Shown here one piece after another: positions 10,816 to 21,148 of a stretch of 64,000 nt of DNA. Under the pieces are notes generated by a model, which saw only the letters and a list, made by a program, of their open reading frames with translations, did no database searches and had not been told where the DNA came from. Source of the DNA: Sordaria brevicollis (Eukaryota > Ascomycota > Sordariomycetes > Sordariales > Sordariaceae); the NCBI GenBank assembly GCA_033439795.1, contig JAUTDP010000001.1, positions 5,394,001-5,458,000 of the forward strand, in the 5' to 3' direction. Every line of letters begins with the position of its first letter. The first letter of the stretch is position 1. A program made the translations under genes and the position numbers.

Positions 10816-12178
10816 TGCTTTTATCGCACCATTCCCCCTTCAGATTCTTTCCTTTGTCGTTCGTTCGATGCAACCCAAGTGGCGTCGCCGCGTCCGTCCC
10901 CTGCCAAAAAGGTGGTGATGTTATCTTTTGGTGGGTTTGAGTGGTGTAGTGGTGTGCGGGGCTTCACTGTGCTGTAGCGACAGGGCAGCTGGTAGCGCAG
11001 GTTTCCTGCCGACCCTCGGCGTCGGCGATGAGGGCTGAAATTTTTCGATGTTGTGCTGGTTGCAATCACAACTATCACTGCACCACCTTTTTGGAGGACG
11101 GGACGGGTTTACTGAATGGGAGAACCAAAGAGGTTTATATAGTATTGGTGCTATTGATGACTCTCTTCAGCCTCCAAAGCACGTTTTCGGCAATTGTTTA
11201 GATTCATGCGCCACGTGCGCGCCTCAGTGGTCCGGAACTAATGCCAAGTCTCAAATCGTTGTCCTCGTCTGTCCTCGCTTACCCTGGACATTGTCTGTAT
11301 TTGGCTGGCCGAACCTTTTTTCTCATGCAAATCAACTGCTGATTCCTTCTTCTTTTGAAACGTCTGTCTTGTTGAGTCATTGAACTTTTACAAAATCAAA
11401 ACGTCATGTCATTCGGCGAACAAAAGTTGCGAGTCGAGGACTTGAGAAGAGGGCTGGCTCATTCAACCGCGGCTGCGAGTTGCACACAAGACGGAGATCA
11501 GACGCTCCAGTGAGTACGGAGCAAATGCCGAGCTCTATACTCGTTCGGCACCCCGGACGATGCATACCGGGCCGTGCCTCCTTCACAGTGCACTACCTAT
11601 CACTAGTCTCCGAGGACCCCCATCTTTATCACGACGTTGTGAACACCAATTCCATGTGCTCCGCGATCATGAACTCTAGGTGGCTGCCACAGAAAAGCTC
11701 GGGTTGGTTACACAAACTGCTACCCCACGGCATACCAAACGGTTTAATATACTCGATGAGGAAAGACTGTCGTCGGACATTCGTGGTGGTAGCATCACTG
11801 AGGGCATCTTCTACACCCATTCCCGTCTACGATGGCCGCTTTGAAGTTCCACAACACCAATATCACAAGCCATTACCGTGTATCAGGAATATTTTCCAAC
11901 GTTAAAATCTGATTCTTAGCGTTACATTCTCCCATGTTAATTTCTTCTCTTCGTTGCGGTGTTACCTCCGCGGCCGCCACTCCGTACAGTTAGCTCGAGG
12001 AGCTCATTGATGCCATGAGAAATGTAACCTCTACTGATTGTCAAGGGAACGATGAACGGAGGAGGAAAACTCTTCATGGTCAGTAGAATTAACATTGGCT
12101 TGGGTATAAAAGAGTCTTGTCTGCCGAGTACGGAGAATTGATCCCGTCGGTAACCAGTTCCTCGCATCTCTGGTCATC
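10816..12178. other. Divergent intergenic region, CHR / P450
   Basis: No supported gene. The longest frame (141 codons, 11480-11905, +) has no domain, no good start context and no codon pattern I trust. The right end carries the P450 TATA box. Confidence 0.5.
12105..12110 (+). promoter_or_regulatory. TATA box of the P450 gene
   Basis: The sequence GGGTATAAAAGAG lies about 70 bp upstream of the ATG at 12179, a normal spacing for a short fungal 5' leader. Confidence 0.55.
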
Positions 12179-14214
12179 ATGGCGATTCTCACAGCACTCC
12201 AAGAGCTGCCTATCAGCAGTGAGGTTGTCACAGGTGCACTAGTTGCTGCTCTTGCACTTGCCTATATCGTCAACACCATCGTCGTATGGCGCAGTCTTTC
12301 CCATATTCCCGGGCCTTGGTGGGCTAGGCTCAGCAACTGGGGCTTTTTTACGGATGCTCTCAAGGGGGTTCAACCGGTTAAGATGAGGGAGTATCATGAT
12401 AAATACGGTCAGTTTTCGACAGTGTCAATCCAACAGCAGTGATCCATCTTTCCAGAACAAGGACAAGAAAAGCTAACTGCCACCCCCAGGCTCCCTCATC
12501 CGCGTCGGCCCGGACACGGTCCTAACCGACGACCCCGAAATCGTGCGCCGCATCACTGCCGTCCGCGGCCGCTACGTTCGCTCCAGATGGTACCAAGCCC
12601 TTCGTCTCGACCCAGACAGAGACAACCTATCCAACATCGTCGACGACAACCTTCACACTGCGATGCGGCGGAAAGTAGGGCCCGGAATCTCAGGCAAGGA
12701 GAACGAAAGTCTGGAAACTACCGTCGACAACGCCGTCCGCTCATTCATCAAGCTGATCGAAACCAAGTACCTCTCCGACAGCGGCGACCTGCGGCCCATG
12801 GACATGGGGTCGAGAGCCCAGTTCTTCACGTCGGATGTCGTCAGCGAGCTGGCCTTTGGAAAAAGCTTTGGCAACTGCGAGGCGGATGCTGATTTCAAGG
12901 GTTACGTTCAGGCGGTGGAGGAGACCATTGTTTGGTCATCTGCTCTGTGCTTGATACCTTCTGTGACGATGCTGTTGGTTAAGTGGCCTTTTAAATATCT
13001 CTTTTATGCGGAGGATAAGGCTTTGGGGCCTGTTGTGCGGTTAGTTTTCTTCTTTTTTTCTTTTTCTTTTTCTTTTTTTTTTTTTTTTTTGTCTTGTCGA
13101 TAGCTCGATGCAACTCACCTTTGACAGGAAACAACAAACAGCTAACAGTTTCTCCCTTCCAGTGTCGCCCGCGACGCCGTAATGGCCCGCTTCGGCCCCG
13201 CCGCCGACAAATCGAAAGACCAAAAGCGTGACATGCTCGCCTCCTTCATCCGCAACGGCATCCCCGTCGAGCAAGCCATCGGCGAATCCGTCCTGCAGCT
13301 GACCGCCGGCGCCGACACCTCGGCCACGTGCATCCGCGCCGTCATTTTGCATCTCATCTCCAACCACGTCGCCTACCGCCGTCTCCAAGCCGAGATCGAC
13401 CGCTGCCTCGCTGATGGCACCATCTCCCCAACCGGTGATATCATCCGCGACTCCGAAGGCCGCAAGATGCCCTACCTCCAAGCCGTGATCAAGGAATCTC
13501 TCCGCGTTACACCGCCCGCTTCTCAACCGTTTCCCAAGGTCGTGCCGCCCGAGGGTGATACCATTGCCGGCCATTTCCTGCCTGGTGGAATCGAGCTTGG
13601 GTACTCCCTCATGGCGATTCTCAGGAGAAAAGATATCTGGGGCGCGGACGCCGATGTGTGGAGGCCGGAGCGCTGGCTGGAGGCGGACCCGCAGAAGCTG
13701 GCGCTGATGAACAGCACGGTGGACTTGGTGTTTAGTCATGGCAAGTGGATGTGCTTGGGCAAGAACGTGGCGCTGATGGAGTTTAATAAGGTTTTTGTTG
13801 AGGTAGGCTTTCTCACACATGTCCCTAGGCGTTGGCTATTATTTGCCTGACGGCTGGGCAGGGGCTGGTTGAACAGACTGACTGGATTTCATCCCATTGC
13901 TAACGATGTCTTCTTCGCGCCAGATCTTCAAGAGGTTCGATATCTCCCTCGTCGATGCTTTCAAACCTTTAGAATCGATGCAGCCGGTAAGCTCACCCCT
14001 TCACCTTCCCCCCACTTTTTTTCGGTCATTGTTTGCGCTTGAGTGAACAATGTCAGCATCAAGTCATAAGAAACTGATGTGAAGTGCCTATATGCAGGGT
14101 AACTTCTTGATCAAAAACTTTTGGGTCCGGATCACCCGCCGTGAGTCCGACGATGCTATTGCAAAGTTTGCTGTCAGCGGGAAGGATCTTGGATTGGGAG
14201 AGATGGTGCTGTGA
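12179..14214 (+). CDS. Cytochrome P450 monooxygenase
   Basis: Five exons, 12179-12407, 12490-13039, 13163-13802, 13924-13986 and 14098-14214, give 532 residues; all junctions keep frame and use GT-AG. An N-terminal membrane helix (about 18-38) is followed by the Pro-rich hinge HIPGPWWARLS. The I-helix AGADTS is at 308-313, the K-helix ESLR at 371-374, PERW follows, and the haem-binding loop FSHGKWMCLG has its Cys ligand at 457. The overall pattern resembles fungal pisatin demethylase/benzoate 4-hydroxylase-like P450s, but the substrate is unknown. Intron 2 contains a long pyrimidine run (about 13040-13091). The gene is about 7 kb from the peptide-precursor locus, with two apparently conserved genes between, so a shared pathway is not supported. 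Confidence 0.9.
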
Positions 14215-14938
14215 ACGACGACCGTGTGTTTTTGACAAGAAACGACTTAGTATGACGCTGGTACAAGTTCCTGAACAGAGAACCTGGTTGAGGTACGGAT
14301 GATAGACACAGAAAACGAAATTGGGCATTTCGCTTTATTATTCACCCACTCGATGCATGATTTCTGTGTCCGCATCGCTCGACAGGAGCCCGACAACTCA
14401 ATCCAGCCTGCTTTCAATGGCGCTGGCCTTAGACTGGAGAACCTTTCGATACTATCGTGGCTCAGTAAGTGGACTATGGTCGAGAGAGCGGGAAAAACTG
14501 GCGGGATGAAAGGTATAAAGACGCTCCGTTTGCTCAAAGGTGGAAGTGAAGAGGCAACCCGTGGGCAAGTGACGAGGCCCTTCACGCCCTTACTTATTCA
14601 TCTTCCTCTTTGCTCCTGGCAGTGACACCGACGAGGACCTTGAAATGCCGCCCGAAACCGCACTAATGAAGGTTCACCGGCCAAAACCTCGACCAAACTC
14701 CGCGCACCTGAATCATGGAGGGGTCCAACAATAGCCATGCGTCAATAGGCCGCGTTCAAAACTGGTCATGGCTATTATATGTATTGCCTTTGCCCAGCGG
14801 TTATTCACGAGAATGAATCTCTCGCTCCTGCGCCTCACAAATGCTCACATATAAAAGCACTCCAATCATGACCCATTTTCTCGAGATGCAACACAAAGAG
14901 AGAAACAATCCAGAGACCTGAGCTAATCGCCGTCCAAG
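14215..14938. other. Intergenic, P450 to TFIIA gamma
   Basis: No gene is seen. The region contains the P450 3' flank and the promoter of the TFIIA gamma gene. Confidence 0.55.
14850..14856 (+). promoter_or_regulatory. TATA box of the TFIIA gamma gene
   Basis: The sequence CACATATAAAAGCAC lies about 85 bp upstream of the ATG at 14939. Confidence 0.5.
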
Positions 14939-15868
14939 ATGCCTCAAGAGGAGCATCTCACTATTTACCGCGATGGCACCCTGGGCCGCACCTTAATCGA
15001 AGCGGTCGACGAACTCATTGTCGTCGGCCGCTTCCCCATCCTCCCTGGTGCGGTCCGGGACCATCCTATCAGCCTGCCGGATAGTGATCCAGCTGGTAGC
15101 GAAGCAACCGACCCTATCGATCTGACCGGCACCCCAGCCAAAACCACAAACACAACCGACTCTTCATCACCAAGTACCGCCACCAACAACTCCTCATCGC
15201 CTGGTGCCTCCTCATCCACCGCGCCAACATCGCCAATCAACGGCTCAGACACATTCACCAACACTAACATCCCCTCTACGCCGCCCTCTTCCCCACCCGT
15301 TGCGCCAACGACTACGAAACCGTCAACGTCCGAGCAGCAACAGCAACAACCTTCACAAATCTTTAACCCAGCCGTAACCCAGAAACTCACGACCTCTCTC
15401 CTTACGCACTTCGACCGCGTCATCGCCCAAACCCTCGCCACACACGATGACGTCGTCAAAAAGGCTCCACCCATCAAGATGAAGGGCAAGTTGGAGTCGT
15501 ACAGGAATGTGGACGATATCTGGAAAATGTGGGTGAAGGATGTGGAGATGGTTGTTGGGGATGTCAAGAGAAAGAGGAAGCCTAGGCCTAGTAAGGCGAA
15601 GGGTGCGAAGGGTGCGAAGGCGACGAAAGAGGGTGGTACAAATGGAAAGAGGACGAGGGATGAAGTCGGTGATGGCCAAGAGAAAGATGGTGAAGGAGAG
15701 GGTGAAGAGAGAGCTGGAAAGAGGAGGAAGGGTGATGCTGGTGAGGCACAAGCTGTTGTGGATGGCGAAGAGGGAAATGGGGTTATCAAGATTGAGAAGC
15801 TGCTAATTATTGCTTGTAATGGAAAGGGAGAAGGAGAGGATTGGAGGAAGAAGAAGAATAAGAAGTGA
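14939..15868 (+). CDS. toa2: TFIIA gamma (small) subunit with two large insertions
   Basis: A single open frame of 309 residues. Three separated blocks match the yeast Toa2/TFIIA gamma fold in order. Residues 8-31 (TIYRDGTLGRTLIEAVDELI) match the N-terminal helix pair. Residues about 144-166 (TQKLTTSLLTHFDRVIAQTL) match the next helix of the bundle. Residues about 181-210 (MKGKLESYRNVDDIWKMWVK) plus 281-296 (VIKIEKLLIIACNGK) form the beta-barrel strands. The normal protein is about 110-125 residues. Here a Ser/Thr/Pro/Gln-rich insert of about 110 residues follows the first helix pair, and a Lys/Glu-rich insert of about 70 lies in the barrel loop. TFIIA stabilises TBP on TATA DNA. The first insert could be an unspliced intron, but it has no stop and its codon use looks coding. 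Confidence 0.8.
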   Translation: MPQEEHLTIYRDGTLGRTLIEAVDELIVVGRFPILPGAVRDHPISLPDSDPAGSEATDPIDLTGTPAKTTNTTDSSSPSTATNNSSSPGASSSTAPTSPINGSDTFTNTNIPSTPPSSPPVAPTTTKPSTSEQQQQQPSQIFNPAVTQKLTTSLLTHFDRVIAQTLATHDDVVKKAPPIKMKGKLESYRNVDDIWKMWVKDVEMVVGDVKRKRKPRPSKAKGAKGAKATKEGGTNGKRTRDEVGDGQEKDGEGEGEERAGKRRKGDAGEAQAVVDGEEGNGVIKIEKLLIIACNGKGEGEDWRKKKNKK

Positions 15869-16578
15869 AGAGGCTGATGGCAGGGGAGCTCTGGGAGAGA
15901 TTCAGGCATCCAATACTTGGGAAAGGCGCGGCGAACAGTTGATTTCGGGGTGGGCGGGAGGCGTTCAGGTTGATATTTCGGGATGCAATAAGGGTTAAGG
16001 CAATGCACAGTGGCGATGGCTATGATGGAAGAAAGGCGGAATCCGATGGGAGAAAGAATATGGGAATTGATGAGTGGTGATGGGTTGGGGCGGACAAGCT
16101 GGTTGCAAACGACAAGGCGGCAAACAGCATCGCAGCTACCTGCAAATGAGACACACTCCTCCAAGATGAGGGATAAAGGACTGATAGTTAAGTGATGGGA
16201 TACAATGGGATACAATGGGATATGGTGGTAAACAACTCAATGCGTGCTTCAAAGTCGTGGCGGGATGTCCGTGTATCCAGCAAATGTCATGATGCTGAAG
16301 ACTTGAAGAAGAAATTGAAAGTGGTGTGCAAACGGCAAGTTCTACGACAAGACATTGCAAAGGATATGGCGGCCTGTGACAGATGGCGGACACCCGCCAA
16401 GAGGAGCAAAGTGGAAACTTTTCACACTTGCAACTGCCAGGGATCCGCTTTTCGGTGGAGACATTGCTTTCCGCGACCAAGCAGCTTCCGATGCAGACAA
16501 CAGTTGAGGCCCCCTCACTCACTTACACGACTTCCCTCTTGATCGTCATCCCAGCTTTTGTGAGAGACGGCAGACATC
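15869..16578. other. Intergenic, TFIIA gamma to the 860-residue gene
   Basis: No gene is seen. A small direct repeat of a 10-bp unit, GGGATACAAT (about 2.7 copies), lies at 16197-16222. The right end is the leader of the next gene. Confidence 0.5.
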
Positions 16579-19161
16579 ATGGATCTCCGTCCTACTCATC
16601 AGTTTGACCCTTGGAGCGCCGATGCCGCACGCCTTGGGGGTGCCGGTCTCAACTTTGACGACATCGACTTCAATGACCCCGAGAGCGTCTTCAGGGCCCT
16701 AGGCGGCGGCGGCCTTGGTGGTCTGCCCATCCCCAAAGCCGAGTCCCCGGATTCCGTCCGCCGCGAGGCCAAGGAGAGACGTGACAGCATCTTTGCTTCC
16801 TACGCCAAGTTGCACGATATCCTTGAACGCCATGAGGACCCCATCCAGAAGCGTTGGGCTAAGAAAAAGAAGGCCCAGCGCCTCCAGATCTTGCTCAAGG
16901 CCTGGCCCAACATGGCCCCCAACCATCGTCCTGACTTTGAGGCTTTCCTCAAAGAGTCTGAGCAACAACGGATGAGAGGCACCAAGTATAGGGACTGGTT
17001 CATTTGGCCGTACATCAACCAAGAAGACCTCTCCCGTCCACGCCTACTGCCATTGCTGCTGAACTCCCGTGGACGCCATCATCCCTGCACCTTTGCCGGA
17101 ATCGATGCCACCAACACCAAGTTTGCCTTCGTCACCAAGGCCGTGGTCCCCATCTTCTTAAACGAGTACACCATGATCCTCAACGGCGTCGATGAGAAGC
17201 AACCTGACGATTATGGCAAGCTTTTGTCCTGGGACGAACACCCCAGCAACTTCGAGCTGGCCATGAGCCAGAGGCAGTTCCTCCCCGGTGAAGGACTGCT
17301 TGTTTTGGAAGTTCAGGATCGTCTTCTCTCTTTCTTGGTCAAGTGCTGCACCGAGATTCTTCATGAGATTCCGGAAGACCAGCTGTTGAGCAGCAAATAT
17401 CCCGTCCAGCCGGAGCCTCACATGAAGGAGGAAAGCGAGACCACGGGATTTGACTCTCTTGCTGTCTTGGCTGCCGAAGCCCCTTACCGAGTTCCCGCCA
17501 AACTGGACTTTGGCCGCATCGAGTCACTTCTGGGTGCTCAAGCGGCGGCCTGCGAGGATCACCTGTGGTCTCTGCGTGAAGACCCCAACTATTTCGTCGA
17601 CAAAGCCCTTGAGTTGGAGGAGCATCGCATAGAGACTCTCAAGGACTATAGGGGCCGGCCACACCCAGTCTCTCAGAATGAAGCAATCTTTTGGTCCCGC
17701 ATCTTGGGCAGTCTGGTCAATTCGGCCTACATGGAAGTTGAAGTATACAACGAACTTCATCGTCAAGCCAAAGAGTTGAAAGCCCTCCAAGAGAAATACG
17801 CCAATGTCATTTCAGTGAAGGATGACTTACCGAAAGAGTATCTGAAGGCCCTGCTCAAATTCCGTTTCTACCTCAACCAGGCCACCAAGGGCGTCCTTGG
17901 CCAACTGAAGCAGTCAGCCTTGTCGTCGCCGCCCATGAGAAATCTGGCAGTGAGAAACTATCCGTCACAGTCTTTCGAGGAATCCATGAGGGATCTACAG
18001 ACTGATAAGATTGCCGCTGCGATTAACTCTCGACACAAGATGACTCCAGTCGAGAAGCGTTTAATGTGGCTTCTGAGGACGCTGTGGGAGGACGGCATGG
18101 ACCTGTTCTTAGCCTCGCAGCCCATCATTGTGGATGAGTTGGAGCGCTTGCTGGAGACAGAGAAAGAGGCTAGCAACCTGATCTCGTCCTATGTTGCTGG
18201 GTTAATCGGACAGTTGTCCATCATCACCCAGTGCATGAAACAGCTAGACTGTTACCAACCTTGGGCGCGCTCGTTTGAGACCCTGAATATCGACTACGAG
18301 GATGCCATCAAGGAATCGTTCGCTGAAACCAGCAAACCATGGGCGGCCATCCTCCGGGCTACCAGTGAGAGAGGTGGTTGGTTCTCATCACTGGTCCGGC
18401 TGGGTAAACCTACAGGGAAGAGATTCTTCTACCCTATCGACAAGCGCCGCACTAAGGAGAATGTGGAAGCTCTGAGATCCGCAGAAAGCAACCTTGACGA
18501 ATTCTGGAAGGGTGTCGACCGGATTATGTACAAGCACGCAAATAACCTCGAGAACACGTTCGTCAGAAGGCTTCTCACCCAGTCGCGCAGCCTCCAGCGC
18601 ACACCAGAGTGGGTTGAGCCTTCCGCGCCAACCACAAGCGAAAAAGGGGCCAAACCAGCTGTCGCCGATGTCGATGATCTGATCATCCCGTTCTCATCTT
18701 TCTTCTTCGGACTCCCAGCCAGCCCCCAATCTGAAGCCCTCCCGGCTCCAAAGACGAAGGTCAAAACCCGCGGAACAGCGGCCACCCCCACGGAGCCTGC
18801 TGCAACGGAGCAGCCCCCTACCTCCGACACGACTGGGCACAAACAGCCCACTTTTACCGTTGATGCTAAATCCATCAAGGTTTTCCGCACGCTGTTTTAC
18901 AACCCTATTGTTACCTCCAGCCCTGGCGAGATCCCTTGGAACGACTTTTTGCATGCCATGACGTCGACCGGTTTCATGGCTGAGAAGCTGTATGGGTCTG
19001 TCTGGCAGTTCCGTCCGACAAACTTGGATGTTGAGAGGGCCATTCAATTCCATGAGCCGCATCCCAAGGGGAAGCTGACCTTTATGATGGCGAGGCGGAT
19101 CGGTAGACGGCTGAACAGAGCTTATGGATGGATGGGGTCGATGTTTGTGCCGGAGAAGTGA
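16579..19161 (+). CDS. Conserved fungal protein of unknown function, 860 residues
   Basis: A single exon. I recognise no enzymatic domain. The N-terminus (1-60) is Gly/Asp-rich. A conserved-looking block follows at about 75-290: KRWAKKKKAQRLQILLKAWP, then YRDWFIWPYINQEDLSRPRLL, LLLNSRGRHHPCTFAGID and WDEHPSNFELAMSQRQF. This pattern resembles the uncharacterised ascomycete proteins labelled Ipa in databases, which is recall rather than a search. The middle (about 330-700) is helical. A Pro/Thr-rich linker follows (about 715-755), and then a compact C-terminus including IKVFRTLFYNP and EIPWNDFLHAMTSTGFMAEKL. No signal peptide or membrane helix is visible, so a cytosolic or nuclear location is likely. 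Confidence 0.75.
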   Translation: MDLRPTHQFDPWSADAARLGGAGLNFDDIDFNDPESVFRALGGGGLGGLPIPKAESPDSVRREAKERRDSIFASYAKLHDILERHEDPIQKRWAKKKKAQRLQILLKAWPNMAPNHRPDFEAFLKESEQQRMRGTKYRDWFIWPYINQEDLSRPRLLPLLLNSRGRHHPCTFAGIDATNTKFAFVTKAVVPIFLNEYTMILNGVDEKQPDDYGKLLSWDEHPSNFELAMSQRQFLPGEGLLVLEVQDRLLSFLVKCCTEILHEIPEDQLLSSKYPVQPEPHMKEESETTGFDSLAVLAAEAPYRVPAKLDFGRIESLLGAQAAACEDHLWSLREDPNYFVDKALELEEHRIETLKDYRGRPHPVSQNEAIFWSRILGSLVNSAYMEVEVYNELHRQAKELKALQEKYANVISVKDDLPKEYLKALLKFRFYLNQATKGVLGQLKQSALSSPPMRNLAVRNYPSQSFEESMRDLQTDKIAAAINSRHKMTPVEKRLMWLLRTLWEDGMDLFLASQPIIVDELERLLETEKEASNLISSYVAGLIGQLSIITQCMKQLDCYQPWARSFETLNIDYEDAIKESFAETSKPWAAILRATSERGGWFSSLVRLGKPTGKRFFYPIDKRRTKENVEALRSAESNLDEFWKGVDRIMYKHANNLENTFVRRLLTQSRSLQRTPEWVEPSAPTTSEKGAKPAVADVDDLIIPFSSFFFGLPASPQSEALPAPKTKVKTRGTAATPTEPAATEQPPTSDTTGHKQPTFTVDAKSIKVFRTLFYNPIVTSSPGEIPWNDFLHAMTSTGFMAEKLYGSVWQFRPTNLDVERAIQFHEPHPKGKLTFMMARRIGRRLNRAYGWMGSMFVPEK

Positions 19162-19398
19162 GCTTAACCCGCCAGGAGTCGCGATTGACATGAGGGAGGG
19201 GATGGGAAAGGAAGCTATAAGCTACATATACAGGGGATGCTGGGACTTGGATAGACAATGGAGCATGAATGTTTGGATAAGACAGAGAACAACTACATAG
19301 CTGGAGGTTAAAGTGGTAAAGTACCGAGCCATCTACCGAAATCGTATCGAAATTGTGTTGAAATCACCTTATCCACCTAACCTACTAATGACAGATCC

Positions 19399-20404
19399 TC
19401 AGATCGTCCACCTCCCCGTCCTCCGTATCCCCTCCACCGCCCTCTCCATATCCCTCCTCATCAATCCAAACGCCATATCATTCACTATCCTCGGCATCAC
19501 CAAATCCACCAACGAGACAACCCAAACCAGCACAAAATAGCTCCCCGACACCCACCACTCTGTCGTAGGATCCGGCAATCCATATCCCTCTCTCAACCGC
19601 GGCGGCAACCAACACGCCATAAACACCCTAACAACCGGTAACAACCACAACACTTTCACATCCCAAAGCATGATCCTCGCCAGCTTCCTCGCTTCATCCG
19701 TTACTACCAGTTTTGTCTCCATCATTTCCTGAACGTATGCATCAAACTCATCCATTGTCTCAGGCCATAGGTCGGGAGGCATATCCAGCGCTATGGCGTA
19801 CTCTTTGTGCGCTTGGCATAGTTGTCATCTCTCTTCCTCTCGTCTTTGTTCGTCTCCTCTTCTCCCAACCCATGACCCAAATGGCCAGCGCCAACGAAAC
19901 GTCTCCTTAGCTTTCCAAACACCGAGAAACAACGTAGCAGCTACCCACTTCTGCAGTTCCCTATCTGACGCATCATACTCCACCTCGTTTCCTTCAAGCA
20001 TCCTGGTCCCGCGCACGAGAAGATGCTGCCTCCTAACCATCTCAACCACCACCTTTTTTTTGTTCAGGAGTCCCAAGCGCAACAGCGAGTATGTAAGCCG
20101 ACGTGCGACGAAGGCGGGAGAACGTCAGGTCGAATTTGGTAGAAGTTGCGAAGCGGGAGTGGGTACATGACCCCAAAGCAATAGAGGGGTTGGCGATTTG
20201 AAGAAGGATGGAGTAAGGACCGCTGGACCAGAGGAGGAGGGTGCTGATTATTGAGGTGAGGAGGAGAGCTGAAGAAGGGGGTGTGGGTGGTACTGGACAA
20301 GCAAGAATGGGCGCTTTCTTTACGGTGAGGTTCGGTGGTTGGGGTTGGTGAGTTTCGTGCGGACAGGCGAGGACCAATTTTGTGGATGTCTGAGGGCTAG
20401 CCAT
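19399..20404 (-). pseudogene. Decayed DUF2236 / MpaB-like oxygenase gene
   Basis: Three minus-strand segments line up with fungal DUF2236 (mpaB/rubber-oxygenase-like) proteins. An N-terminal part from 20404 ends ...YSILLQIANPSIALGS...AYILAVALGTPEQ. A middle part has VVVEMVRRQHLLVRGT and ELQKWVAATLF. A C-terminal part has ALDMPPDLWPETMDEFDAYV and ends at 19399. Two lesions break it. A run of eight A on the coding strand (20054-20061 on +) shifts the frame between the first two segments. An in-frame TGA at 19825-19827 separates the second and third. No GT-AG intron that I could place removes the stop and keeps frame. The family binds haem and oxidises unknown substrates. A sequencing error in the A run could explain one lesion but not the stop. 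Confidence 0.72.
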
Positions 20405-21148
20405 GGCTGCGGTGATGTTGAGGCGGAAACTACGAAAAGAAATATGTTGCGTTCGGTCCAACAAGATCGCTGCCTCGATGGACGTGTGAGGTTCTACCTT
20501 TAATACGATCTTTTCGTAGGTATGTCCATCTCTTTCATCATAACATGGTATCATACACAGAGATATGGAAGGGGACACGCATGTGATAGCCAGCCTCAGC
20601 CCTACGGCCGTCGTTACTAATCTCAGCTGCCTCTCAAAGGCGCCAGAAAGACTGTCAGACGGCCCAGTCCGCTGATACTAGGTGCCGTACGTGTCACAAT
20701 AACCGCATTTCAGCAAATTGAGTCTTCTGATTCGAAACTAGGTTATCTTCGATGTCATAGAAGTAGGGGCTACAGTCACACTACTTCGCTCACTCAGCAC
20801 CCTCCGACACTCCTTACATGAGATCGCTGATTGATAAGAGAGAACAAATCACATGAGGAGAATGGGTTACACAAAGTCTGAATTGGGAAAGAGATACCTT
20901 CTACTGTGTACTATGTTGAATAATACCAGCATCTACGGCCCATCGAAATCACATCAACCTCGTCTTCCCTCTCAGATACGCACCCACCCAGCTTTGACAC
21001 AAGCCTACCCCGTCCCTCTTTTCGAGAAGTTCTCCGACGTCAACCCAAAAGCCAACTGAATCCCGTCCTTGTACACACAAATAATCAGCATCCAACATTA
21101 CTTCTCGATACAAGCAGTCTTTCTTACTCACAAGTAGCTAGCAGCCTT
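20405..21148. other. Intergenic; left end of the duplicated block
   Basis: No gene is seen. From about 20850 rightwards the sequence resembles 22540-22620 (CACATGAGGAGAA..GGTT.CACAA and TGTTG.ATAATACC), which marks the left end of the block duplicated around the two peptide precursors. Confidence 0.6.

Noticed and set aside
11480..11905. A 141-codon plus-strand frame between CHR and the P450
   Set aside because: No domain, weak start context and mixed composition. Treated as intergenic.
13041..13820. A 259-codon minus-strand frame opposite the P450
   Set aside because: It is antisense to the P450 haem region and ends in a Lys/Glu run from the intron pyrimidine tract. It is a shadow frame.
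12179..14214. The P450 as part of the RiPP cluster
   Set aside because: Two apparently conserved genes (TFIIA gamma and the 860-residue protein) and 7 kb separate it from precursor 1. Co-regulation cannot be seen from sequence.
14965..16215. A 416-codon minus-strand frame opposite TFIIA gamma
   Set aside because: It is a shadow of the low-complexity inserts on the plus strand and is rich in Ser/Pro/Val. It has no domain.
19399..20404. RIP as the cause of the DUF2236 gene decay
   Set aside because: The stop could come from CGA to TGA, which is a CpG rather than the preferred CpA context. The other lesion is an indel in a homopolymer. I see no dense C-to-T pattern.
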